A program made the position numbers and the translations under genes. The notes under the pieces were generated by a model. The model made no database searches and was not told the origin of the DNA. It saw nothing but the letters and a program-made list of their open reading frames with translations. From Ophiodon elongatus (lineage: Eukaryota; Chordata; Actinopteri; Perciformes; Hexagrammidae): a stretch of DNA of 64,000 nt. Below, piece after piece: positions 36,178-46,312 of the stretch. The DNA lies in NCBI GenBank assembly GCA_016806645.1, contig JACSYO010001937.1, positions 28,501-92,500 of the forward strand. Reading direction: 5' to 3'. The number at the start of each line of letters is the position of its first letter. The first letter of the stretch is position 1.

Positions 36178-36430
36178 GGGGGCGCCTCCTCTGGTTGTAT
36201 AGAAGTCAAAGCTTCATGTGTTAAAGCTGCATTCTCTCTGCTGACCACCAGGGGGCTAAGGCGACTCCTCTGGTTGTATAGAAGTCACAGCTTCATGTGT
36301 TAAAGCTGCATTCTCTCTCCTGACCACCAGGGGGCGACTCCTCTGGTTGTATAGAAGTCAAAGCTTCATGTGTTAAAGCTGCATTCTCTCTCCTGACCAC
36401 CAGGGGGCGGACTCCTCTGGTTGTATAGAA
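36178..36430 (+). promoter_or_regulatory. Array of 73-bp repeats with CTCF-like core, left side
   Basis: Tandem units of about 73 bases. Three contain, on the + strand, CCACCAGGGGGC at 36245, 36324 and 36397 (the second and third continue CG), close to the vertebrate CTCF consensus. A fourth, leftmost unit (about 36180) is decayed. The reverse-complement array lies at 45900-46312. Motif similarity is seen; binding is inferred. Confidence 0.55.
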
Positions 36431-36510
36431 CTCTTGTCTGTGTTGAGCTTGAACAAAGCCCTGAAGTCAGCTGAATGTCTGAGGTCTGACAGCTGACAGG
36501 TGATCGTCAG

Positions 36511-36940
36511 TGATCGTCTGGCTTTGTTAAACTTTATCTCGGAGAATGTTTGTTTAAATATGGAGGTAGAGCCAAAGAGAAACAACATCTTCTGAACCAA
36601 AAATGAGCCTCTTTGTGTTCTGCGTGTTTTGTCTCGTAATGGCGATTCACATTGTAATCCTTAAACACTGAGACCTGTTCTCCACAAACTAAGCACACGG
36701 CTTTACCTTCGACTTCAGTAAATAAATACTTAGAAGTCCATGTTTAGTTAAAAACTCTACAATCTTTCAATACATTTTTTGGGCTGACATCTAACTGAAG
36801 CTCAGTTCTTCAACACAATCCAGTAACGCTGCTGCTCGCGTGTGCGAGCAGCAGCGTTAGTACGTTAGTACACGTTAGTATGTTGGTGAATGTGTATTCA
36901 CCAACGTACTAACGTGTGTAAAATAAAAGCAATGCAGCTG
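36511..36940. other. 430-bp segment present only in the left arm, with two hairpins
   Basis: The inverted repeat would run through this point but for these 430 bases, which the right side lacks at 45834-45836. It contains two perfect or near-perfect hairpins: 16-bp stem 36824-36839 with 36844-36859, loop GTGT; and 22-bp stem 36870-36891 with 36896-36917 (one T/C difference), loop also GTGT. Confidence 0.75.
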
Positions 36941-37110
36941 TATTCCGTGCATCATGTACACTTATTTACGTTTTATTCCTAATTTCACATCGACCTCCGG
37001 TCGGCGACAGCCAGAGGGCCGGGTGTGGCCCGGGGGCCATACGACACCCAGGTCTGCTCTACAGTGATCATCAATCAAAACCACCAACACAATCAGTGAT
37101 GTTCAGTATT

Positions 37111-37116
37111 TTTATT
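37111..37116 (-). terminator. Polyadenylation signal AATAAA, left chymotrypsinogen
   Basis: AATAAA on the minus strand, about 80 bases past the stop codon. It mirrors 45658-45663. Confidence 0.8.
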
Positions 37117-37196
37117 ATCATTCATCGTCCGCACACTCTGCGGTGGGACTGCCAGGTCGGGTTTGGGGGGTAAGGGGGTTTCTAGCCCCTGAGCCT

Positions 37197-39183
37197 TTAG
37201 TTGGCGGCGAGGATCTGGTCGACCCAGCCACGGAGCTCAGTGACACGGGCGTAGACGGCAGGAGTGGAGGTGGAGCAACGGCTGCTTCCCCAGGAGACGA
37301 TACCCACCAGAGTCCAGGCATTGTCCTTCTGACACACCAGGGGGCCGCCAGAGTCGCCCTGAAGAACCACAACAAACCAGTTAGTAAACAAACCAGTAGA
37401 CGTGTTTCAGAACAACGTTCCACTAAAACAATAGAATCTGAGTGAGACAGGAGGGGGCGGGGCCTCAGAAGGGGGGCGGGGCCTCACCATGCAGGAAGTG
37501 GCTCCGGCTGCTCCTCCACAGATCATCACGCTGGAGATCTGGTTGCCCCAGGATTTCTTGCACTGCTCGTTGGACATCAGGGGGAGGGCGGCCTGCTGCA
37601 ACTTGTTGGGAGTACTGGGAGCTGTGGGAGACAGTCAGCACACACTCAGACACACATCCTGCTGCCCTTTCAAAGTAAAAGTATCGTTGTATAGCTTCTC
37701 TTATTATTTAATGATCATGATTGTTATGATCTCTGGAGTCTCTCGGCTCACCGTTGTAGCGGGTCAGACCCCACCCGCTGGTCACGCAGGTCATGCCGGC
37801 GGGGAAGTTGTCGGTGGACTCGGCGAGGCAGACGGGGGACACGTTGGTTCCCAGGCGGGCGGGGGTGGCCAGCTTGATGAGGGAGATGTCGTTGTTGATG
37901 GTTCTGGGGTTCCACCCGGGGTGGGTGAACACCTGGGGGGAGGGGGGGGGGGGCAGGGGGTTAGTGCGGGGAAGAACGATGTGTTCTGAACCCTGATTGG
38001 CTGACGGGGGTTCTCACCTTGGCGGGCTTCAGGCGCTGGACGTTCTCGTTGGAGCCGTAGCCCTTATCGTGCTCTCCGGCGATCACAACGTGGTAGGTCC
38101 TAACAGGAAACAGGAAGTACTTATTTAAAGGGCCAGTTCACACAAATCACTCCAAGAAACATCCAGTTTTCTTTCTCTCTTAAACATGAAACTGCAAAAC
38201 ATCATCGAGTTTACTTTAATGAAGCTTTCAAACCAGCTGTGAACGTTTATACTAACAAGTATCCTGATGTATTCATTAAACTCCTTCATCATCATCATCA
38301 TCAGCATCATCACACTGTAGGTTATTCTGACTCAATCATACAAATAATCACTAGAGCACCAAAAGTGGATCAATCCGCTGCTGAAAATAGTCCCAGTAAA
38401 GTCTCTATTTCCTGTTTCTTTGATAAAAACTACAGAGAATCTCTGATGAAACCACATGTTTGTGGTTGTAAAGATTCCCGTCGTCAGGAGCAACCGGTGA
38501 GACACAAACAGGAAGTCAGAATGGCTGAACCGACCTGACGTTGCAGTGAGCGGCGGTCACCACCCAGTTCTCGTTGATCAGAGATCCTCCACAGAAGTGG
38601 AAGCCGTTGGATTGCTGAGAGAAAAAAAACAAAGTGAACTCAGTCCCTGAACGCCACACGAAGAAGAGGAGAGGAGTAAAGAAGAAGAAGCAGTGGAGTG
38701 TGTGTGGAGGTCAGCTGACTCACCTGCAGGGACACCTGCCAGGGCCAGGAGTGAGGCACCGCCTCCTCGCCGTTGACGATGCGGGCGTGGCCGGTCACCT
38801 CGGGTGCGATGGCGGGGACGCCGCAGCCTGAGAGGACGACAGGTGACGGACTTTAAAGGACTGAAGCTCAGCGCGTGACGCTCGGCGCCCTTCACTGTTT
38901 ATTTCTGTAACTTCTGTCATCAACTGTAGCTTTTGTTGTTTTGTTTGTTTATTTGATCCAAAAAGAATAATCTCTCGTTTATCACCACGAAACGTTTCTC
39001 ATCTCTTCTTCTGTGATTTTTTTAAGGACTAAAATATGAATGAACTGAGTCCATCAGTACATTTAGCCTCAGTATTCTCAGATGACTCGTCTTCCAAAAG
39101 TCTAAAACCTGATTCAAACTGAGAGTCTCACCGTAGGCGGCGCTGACGAAGGCGAGGCAGGACACGATCCAGAGGAAGGCCAT
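37197..39183 (-). CDS. Chymotrypsinogen, B-like subtype, left copy
   Basis: Seven exons: 39183-39132, 38827-38724, 38614-38535, 38099-38018, 37932-37752, 37621-37488, 37358-37197; 264 residues, the family length. Signal peptide MAFLWIVSCLAFVSAAYG, propeptide CGVPAIAPEVTGHAR, activation cut before IVNG. Catalytic triad: His in TAAHC, Asp in NNDISL, Ser in GDSGGP. Ten cysteines allow the five chymotrypsin disulfides. Pocket positions (chymotrypsin numbering): Thr189 (GATSCM) and Ala226 (TPAVYARV); Ala226 is the mark of chymotrypsin B. It is secreted by exocrine pancreas as a zymogen, activated by trypsin in the gut, and cuts after large hydrophobic residues. It forms a divergent pair with the copy at 43591, with which it seems identical. 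Intact; expression cannot be judged here. Confidence 0.96.
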
Positions 39184-39227
39184 GGTGAGGATGAGGAGGA
39201 TGATGATGTGCTAGAGGACCAGCTGCT

Positions 39228-39235
39228 CTTTTATC
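39228..39235 (-). promoter_or_regulatory. TATA-like box, left chymotrypsinogen
   Basis: GATAAAAG on the minus strand, about 45 bases before the start codon. Upstream lie a CCAAT-type ATTGG and a CAGCTG E-box, as in pancreatic acinar promoters (PTF1-type E-box). It mirrors 43539-43546. Confidence 0.6.
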
Positions 39236-39396
39236 CCTGAAGTCCGCCGGGCCCCGGCCAATCAGAGCGGCCGCTGGTTTGTCCAGCTGGTTATCAGACC
39301 GGAGGCCACGGCGGCGTTCTCACGGGTCACACGCCCCGAACGCCTGCTCCCTGATTGGCTGCTGACGACACACGAACCAGTCAACATGGGGAGTTG

Positions 39397-40849
39397 ACTG
39401 GAACAATGGAGGAATCAGCATAAATGCTCATATAACTGAACTATTAAAAACTGATGAGGTCATTCTACATTAGACTATATATAAATGTTGGGGTTAGTAA
39501 TAATAATATAATAATAATAATAATAATATTAATAATAATAATAATATTATAAAACACAAACATTTGGACTAACTTAAAAAATTACTGTAACACCTAAATG
39601 TATTAGTTTTTCTCAATGTACATTTATGATTTGGTTGAAAACTGAAATTTTTATTAAATACAAATCAAAATATTACTTTTGAAAGACAAAAAAGGACATT
39701 CACACAAAGTAAAATAATTATTTATTATAAAGACCATAAACCATTTTTTTACTTTGATATAACTTAATTTTTCAATTTGGAAAACTTAATATTTTCTTTT
39801 ACATTCAAGCAAAGTTTTTACTTTAGACACTCTAATTTGTTACAGGCAATTTGATTAATTATTCTCAAGTAAAAATGTTGTTTCAGTACAAATTTAATTA
39901 CATATTAATTACATATTGAATTTAGTCCATAGTAAAAAGGTTCCTTAATGTAGGATTTTGTTTTTGCTTTTTTACAACTTAAAACTTTACCATAAACAAA
40001 AGCTGAATTTGCTAAAATCTAAAAGTTAAGTTTTCACTTTAGATAAAACTAAAATATTTGGTTACAGTCTGCGTGTAATTTAGTTTACTTGCTATGAATA
40101 AAAACAGAAATATTCACTTTAAAAGACCCAGATATGTCTTAACATGAACAATTGTACATCTCTCTCTTTAAACGTGAGACAAAAGCATGAAATATACAAA
40201 TCAAAACAGTCTTTTTCTTAACTTTGATAAAATGACCTGAATGTATGAATGTCACAATATTTTGAACCATTACAAAAGTGAGATTATTGCTGGAGCACAA
40301 TATTCTGAACAACCTGAACAAAGGTTGGTCTTTTGCTCATAAGCCAGTGTCAGAAAAAAACACAACTATTACGACGGAGTTGTGGTGCCTTCAGCATTAT
40401 TCACATTTCAGTGTAAATATAAGAGCCACAGTACTTATCCAACAGAAATAATTTAACAGATCAGATCAGATTTAATCAGAAACCATCTTTTATACAAAGT
40501 CTGTTTCTCTGCGTTTTCATTGTCGTGGATGCTCTTTCAATGGATCCATGTGTAGAGTCTGACTCTCAGACTGCACACTCAAGCTCAAGTTTAGAGCATA
40601 AATGAGCCCAAATAACAGCACATGCATCATATGCTACTGATGCAAATCAATAAGGACTTCCAAACCATCAGTAACTGTTCCAATGTGGTGGCCGGAGACA
40701 ATCCTTCTCCCTGAGGACAAACACTGTCCCTTCACACCTCTCAAGCTCTACTACAGCTTCCTCCTTCTGAACAACCGGATAAAAGACACGTATTAGAAAG
40801 TTATTCTGATGAAACCAGTTCAACCAACATCAGCTATAACTTCGCATTC
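39397..40849. other. AT-rich palindrome spacer, left part
   Basis: No gene. It includes (AAT)n at 39500-39545 and long A/T-rich low-complexity text. Confidence 0.5.
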
Positions 40850-41157
40850 ATATTCCTAAATTCATTGATATACAACCTTCTGCATGAATGTATCTCTTCA
40901 GAGTGATGATGCGATGTCCATCATCTATGTAGAGCCACAGGACAGGGATGTGTCAGTTCATGCTCCCCAACAAGCCGTAGTTCTGCAGGTGGAGATATGA
41001 CCGAGTCATAAGCTCCATAATGTTCCAGGTACCAGGCATCCAATCTTTTGACGATGAAAATGTGTTTCTCTTGGAGAAAAATCATATGAACTATTTCCCA
41101 AAACTCTGGAAGTCCAGCCAGCGACCAATGGGCTACCAGCATTCCACTCCTATAGTT

Positions 41158-41731
41158 CAGGGGTCTCCAGAGTGATTCAGGTCAAGGACCCCAAACGGGT
41201 AGAGGTGGAGCAGGGCCCCTACTATACATATTGTATAACATTGTGTTTTACATTAAACTGGGCCTATGTCATGTATACACACACCTTGTTATTGTGCATT
41301 CAATACTAAGCTATTCAAATAATACACAGGTTCATATATTCATGTTTTTATTTAAACATGTGAAGGTCCAGTGAGCAGGGTGGCTGTGCCACTGCCTGTT
41401 TATAAACACACCTTGTCAGCTGATACCAATGATATCAACATTGTCTGTCTATTGCATTATAATCATGCTACAAGCTATTCAAATTGACGTTTTCTTTTTT
41501 TATATATATATTTTTTTATTGACTGAAAGATAGCATCTTCTGCCTCCATTTATCCTTCACTACAACATGTTGGATTCATGTTGAAGTGTATTGAAAGAAA
41601 TTTAAATTTGGGGAAAAGAAATTGGGGGAATAAAATATAAAAATTGTCTAATCAACCAAAACTTCCACGACCCCCCCTGCAGTACCTCCGCGGACCCCTA
41701 GGGGTCGCGGACCCCCTATTGAGGACCTCTG
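41158..41731. mobile_element. hAT-type MITE with 8-bp target-site duplication
   Basis: 574 bp starting CAGGGGTCTCCA and ending with the inverse of CAGAGGTCCTCA, the terminal inverted repeats of hAT (Charlie-like) elements. Flanks: ctatagtt (41150-41157) and ctgtagtt (41732-41739), an 8-bp duplication with one mismatch. Inner sequence is non-coding. Removing the element and one flank copy restores a continuous frame in the surrounding decayed ORF. Confidence 0.85.
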
Positions 41732-41868
41732 CTGTAGTTGAAGCCGCTGTAGGATACATTGTTTGCCAGGTTCACATTGTCCATATGGGGTATGGACAAT
41801 ATGAAATATCTTCATTAATAACATAGAGGGGTCGTGTTGAAGCGTCAGTAACCTCCAAAGATGGCTGA

Positions 41869-42604
41869 GAACATCTACACATGAACATCTACACATGAAC
41901 ATCTACACATGAACATCTACACATGGACATCTACACATGAACATCTACACATAAACATCTACACATGGACATCTACACATGGACATCTACACATGAACAT
42001 CTACACATAAACATCTACACATGGACATCTACACATGAACATCTACACATAAACATCTACACATGGACATCTACACATGGACATCTACACATGAACATCT
42101 ACACATGGACATCTACACATGAACATCTACACATAAACATCTACACATGGACATCTACACATGGACATCTACACATGAACATCTACACATAAACATCTAC
42201 ACATGGACATCTACACATGAACATCTACACATAAACATCTACACATGGACATCTACACATGGACATCTACACATGGACATCTACACATGGACATCTACAC
42301 ATGGACATCTACACATGGACATCTACACATAAACATCTACACATGGACATCTACACATGAACATCTACACATAAACATCTACACATGGACATCTACTACA
42401 CATGGACATCTCCACATGGACATCTACACATGGACATCTACACATAAACATCTACACATGGACATCTACTACACATGGACATCTCCACATGGAGATCTAC
42501 TACACATGGACATCTCCACATGGAGATCTACTACACATGGACATCTCCACATGGACATCTCCACATGGACATCTCCACATGAACATCTACACATGGACAT
42601 CTAC
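41869..42604. repeat. 14-bp minisatellite 'gaacatctacacat'
   Basis: About 52 copies with three variants (tgaacatc, tggacatc, taaacatc) forming higher-order groups, and a degenerate right end with 'ctactacacatgga' and 'tccacatggaga'. Long open frames across it are artefacts. Confidence 0.93.
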
Positions 42605-42927
42605 GATTGATAGCAGTCTGAGATTGGTGCCTTTGTGCTCATGAGTACAGCACATTATACACAGTCTGTATGACGGATTACACTTTTGAAGCAGTTATGT
42701 TTTGATTCAGATCTCACAGCCCAGAGTGACACCAGGAGCCACACTGGCTATCAGCTGAGGGTGATGCTGCAGGTCATGATGTTTGGGCCCAGTTCTTTCT
42801 TGGGGGGAAAACTCCTGGGAATACTGTCCTGTGTTCAGATATCTTGAAGTCAAGATAAGAAATAGAGTCCTCAGTGTGAAAAGGTGCAACAACAATGTCC
42901 TTCAAGTCACGAAGGACCTGCCAACTC

Positions 42928-43028
42928 GTTCCTCTGAAGGAACTCTGGTTCCTCTGAAGGAACTGTGGTTCCTCTTAAGGAACTTTGGTTTCTCTGAAGG
43001 AACTCTGGTTCCTCTGAAGGAACTCTGG
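42928..43028. repeat. 20-bp tandem repeat 'cctctgaaggaactctggtt'
   Basis: Five copies with small changes. Confidence 0.9.
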
Positions 43029-43205
43029 ATCCCATCAGGAGAGGAAGAATTCTCAGGAGGCTCCAGTTCTCGTGAGCAGTTCCTCCAGTGGTTCTCTTTG
43101 TAGCGTCGGTGATCGGCACAGGACGAGGACGATTTGTCTCTCATCACCTCATCAGTTTTTATTTGTTCAGTTATATGACAATTTATGCTGATTCCTCCAT
43201 TGTTT

Positions 43206-43350
43206 TCTTCTTCTTCTTCTTCTTCTTCTTCTTGTTGTTCTTGTTCTTCTTCTTCTCTTCATCATTATTATTACACATGGCATGTTTAATCAGTGAATTG
43301 TGAATGTAATTGTATTTTTGTTGAACATATTTTAAATGTATTATTTTACT
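43206..43350. repeat. (TTC)n plus flank shared with the region left of the palindrome
   Basis: (TTC)n with TTG interruptions, then 'ctcttcatcattattatta' and 'catgtttaatcagtgaattg' to 'aatgtattattttact'. The same text, same orientation, lies at 35033-35095 and 36060-36127. Confidence 0.8.
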
Positions 43351-43538
43351 GAGATGTGAGTTAAAGTAAAGAGGAGACAACTCCCCATGTTGACTGGTTC
43401 GTGTGTCGTCAGCAGCCAATCACGGAGCAGGCGTTCGGGGCGTGTGACCCGTGAGAACGCCGCCGTGGCCTCCGGTCTGATAACCAGCTGGACAAACCAG
43501 CGGCCGCTCTGATTGGCCGGGGCCCGGCGGACTTCAGG

Positions 43539-43546
43539 GATAAAAG
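43539..43546 (+). promoter_or_regulatory. TATA-like box, right chymotrypsinogen
   Basis: GATAAAAG about 45 bases before the start codon. CAGCTG E-boxes at about 43486 and 43550 and ATTGG at about 43512 accompany it. Confidence 0.6.
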
Positions 43547-43590
43547 AGCAGCTGGTCCTCTAGCACATCATCATCCTCCTCATCCTCACC

Positions 43591-45577
43591 ATGGCCTTCC
43601 TCTGGATCGTGTCCTGCCTCGCCTTCGTCAGCGCCGCCTACGGTGAGACTCTCAGTTTGAATCAGGTTTTAGACTTTTGGAAGACGAGTCATCTGAGAAT
43701 ACTGAGGCTAAATGTACTGATGGACTCAGTTCATTCATATTTTAGTCCTTAAAAAAATCACAGAAGAAGAGATGAGAAACGTTTCGTGGTGATAAACGAG
43801 AGATTATTCTTTTTGGATCAAATAAACAAACAAAACAACAAAAGCTACAGTTGATGACAGAAGTTACAGAAATAAACAGTGAAGGGCGCCGAGCGTCACG
43901 CGCTGAGCTTCAGTCCTTTAAAGTCCGTCACCTGTCGTCCTCTCAGGCTGCGGCGTCCCCGCCATCGCACCCGAGGTGACCGGCCACGCCCGCATCGTCA
44001 ACGGCGAGGAGGCGGTGCCTCACTCCTGGCCCTGGCAGGTGTCCCTGCAGGTGAGTCAGCTGACCTCCACACACACTCCACTGCTTCTTCTTCTTTACTC
44101 CTCTCCTCTTCTTCGTGTGGCGTTCAGGGACTGAGTTCACTTTGTTTTTTTTCTCTCAGCAATCCAACGGCTTCCACTTCTGTGGAGGATCTCTGATCAA
44201 CGAGAACTGGGTGGTGACCGCCGCTCACTGCAACGTCAGGTCGGTTCAGCCATTCTGACTTCCTGTTTGTGTCTCACCGGTTGCTCCTGACGACGGGAAT
44301 CTTTACAACCACAAACATGTGGTTTCATCAGAGATTCTCTGTAGTTTTTATCAAAGAAACAGGAAATAGAGACTTTACTGGGACTATTTTCAGCAGCGGA
44401 TTGATCCACTTTTGGTGCTCTAGTGATTATTTGTATGATTGAGTCAGAATAACCTACAGTGTGATGATGCTGATGATGATGATGATGAAGGAGTTTAATG
44501 AATACATCAGGATACTTGTTAGTATAAACGTTCACAGCTGGTTTGAAAGCTTCATTAAAGTAAACTCGATGATGTTTTGCAGTTTCATGTTTAAGAGAGA
44601 AAGAAAACTGGATGTTTCTTGGAGTGATTTGTGTGAACTGGCCCTTTAAATAAGTACTTCCTGTTTCCTGTTAGGACCTACCACGTTGTGATCGCCGGAG
44701 AGCACGATAAGGGCTACGGCTCCAACGAGAACGTCCAGCGCCTGAAGCCCGCCAAGGTGAGAACCCCCGTCAGCCAATCAGGGTTCAGAACACATCGTTC
44801 TTCCCCGCACTAACCCCCTGCCCCCCCCCCCCTCCCCCCAGGTGTTCACCCACCCCGGGTGGAACCCCAGAACCATCAACAACGACATCTCCCTCATCAA
44901 GCTGGCCACCCCCGCCCGCCTGGGAACCAACGTGTCCCCCGTCTGCCTCGCCGAGTCCACCGACAACTTCCCCGCCGGCATGACCTGCGTGACCAGCGGG
45001 TGGGGTCTGACCCGCTACAACGGTGAGCCGAGAGACTCCAGAGATCATAACAATCATGATCATTAAATAATAAGAGAAGCTATACAACGATACTTTTACT
45101 TTGAAAGGGCAGCAGGATGTGTGTCTGAGTGTGTGCTGACTGTCTCCCACAGCTCCCAGTACTCCCAACAAGTTGCAGCAGGCCGCCCTCCCCCTGATGT
45201 CCAACGAGCAGTGCAAGAAATCCTGGGGCAACCAGATCTCCAGCGTGATGATCTGTGGAGGAGCAGCCGGAGCCACTTCCTGCATGGTGAGGCCCCGCCC
45301 CCCTTCTGAGGCCCCGCCCCCTCCTGTCTCACTCAGATTCTATTGTTTTAGTGGAACGTTGTTCTGAAACACGTCTACTGGTTTGTTTACTAACTGGTTT
45401 GTTGTGGTTCTTCAGGGCGACTCTGGCGGCCCCCTGGTGTGTCAGAAGGACAATGCCTGGACTCTGGTGGGTATCGTCTCCTGGGGAAGCAGCCGTTGCT
45501 CCACCTCCACTCCTGCCGTCTACGCCCGTGTCACTGAGCTCCGTGGCTGGGTCGACCAGATCCTCGCCGCCAACTAA
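43591..45577 (+). CDS. Chymotrypsinogen, B-like subtype, right copy
   Basis: Exons 43591-43642, 43947-44050, 44160-44239, 44675-44756, 44842-45022, 45153-45286, 45416-45577; all introns GT-AG; 264 residues. The predicted protein matches the left copy: signal peptide, propeptide with Cys1, activation at R/IVNG, His57/Asp102/Ser195 triad, ten cysteines, Thr189 and Ala226. Transcribed away from the left copy, with 4.4 kb between start codons. The start is fixed by the signal peptide and the TATA spacing. The apparent lack of synonymous or intron differences points to very recent duplication, gene conversion or an assembly duplicate. Confidence 0.96.
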
Positions 45578-45657
45578 AGGCTCAGGGGCTAGAAACCCCC
45601 TTACCCCCCAAACCCGACCTGGCAGTCCCACCGCAGAGTGTGCGGACGATGAATGAT

Positions 45658-45663
45658 AATAAA
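45658..45663 (+). terminator. Polyadenylation signal AATAAA, right chymotrypsinogen
   Basis: AATAAA 81 bases after the stop codon. Confidence 0.8.
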
Positions 45664-45836
45664 AATACTGAACATCACTGATTGTGTTGGTGGTTTTGAT
45701 TGATGATCACTGTAGAGCAGACCTGGGTGTCGTATGGCCCCCGGGCCACACCCGGCCCTCTGGCTGTCGCCGACCGGAGGTCGATGTGAAATTAGGAATA
45801 AAACGTAAATAAGTGTACATGATGCACGGAATACTG

Positions 45837-46312
45837 ACGATCACCTGTCAGCTGTCAGACCTCAGACATTCAGCTGACTTCAGGGCTTCGTTCAAGCCCA
45901 ACACAGACAAGAGTTCTATACAACCAGAGGAGTTCGCCCCCTGGTGGTCAGGAGAGAGAATGCAGCTTCAAAACATGAAGCTTTGACTTCTATACAACCA
46001 GAGGAGTCGCCCCCTGGTGGTCAGGAGAGAGAATGCAGCTTTAACACATGAAGCTTTGACTTCTATACAACCAGAGGAGTCGCCCCCTGGTGGTCAGGAG
46101 AGAGAATGCAGCTTTAACACATGAAGCTTTGACTTCTATACCACCAGAGGAGTCGCCCCCTGGTGGTCAGGAGAGAGAATGCAGCTTTAAGACATGAAGC
46201 TTTGACTTCTATACAACCAGAGAAGTCGCCCCCTGGTGGTCAGGAGAGAGAATGCAGCTTTAACACATGAAGCTTTGACTTCTATACAACCAGAGGAGTC
46301 ACCCCCTGGTGT
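45837..46312 (-). promoter_or_regulatory. Array of 73-bp repeats with CTCF-like core, right side
   Basis: Minus-strand core (CGCCCCCTGGTGG on +) at 45935, 46008, 46081, 46154 and 46227, exactly 73 bases apart, plus a decayed sixth at 46300. Orientation is opposite to the left array, so the two point inward. 45837-45926 pairs with the left flank at about 36420-36510 with about two mismatches. Confidence 0.55.

Larger units (their letters stand above)
36941..39396 (+). repeat. Left arm of the chymotrypsinogen inverted repeat
   Basis: Every position x in this arm pairs with 82774-x in 43378-45833. Reading frames on both strands, introns, and a G6-A-G12 run near 37935 (C12-T-C6 on the right) all match, so the arms seem identical with no indels. 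Arm length 2,456 bp; spacer 3,981 bp. Confidence 0.93.
40850..42905 (-). pseudogene. Decayed copy of an unidentified multi-copy ORF family
   Basis: Minus-strand protein pieces in order: 42900-42700 (VVAPFHTEDSISYLDFKISE; GPKHHDLQHHPQLI), about 42675 (VIRHTDCV), then about 41790-41740 (MDNVNLANNVSYSGFNY). This joins directly across a hAT element to 41155-40921 (RSGMLVAHWSLAGLPEFWEI; HIFIVKRLDAWYLEHYGAYD) and, one frameshift later, to IITLKRYIH at about 40890. I recall this arrangement from a large family of uncharacterised teleost proteins, possibly transposon-derived, but cannot name it. It is broken by a minisatellite, a hAT element and frameshifts, and is not functional. Confidence 0.55.
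43378..45833 (-). repeat. Right arm of the chymotrypsinogen inverted repeat
   Basis: Reverse complement of 36941-39396. At the inner edge matching stops abruptly after 'caactccccatgttgactgg'. At the outer edge matching resumes after the 430-bp gap, but with substitutions. Confidence 0.93.

Noticed and set aside
41869..42610. Open frames with MDIYTWTSTHEHLH repeats
   Set aside because: Product of the 14-bp minisatellite.
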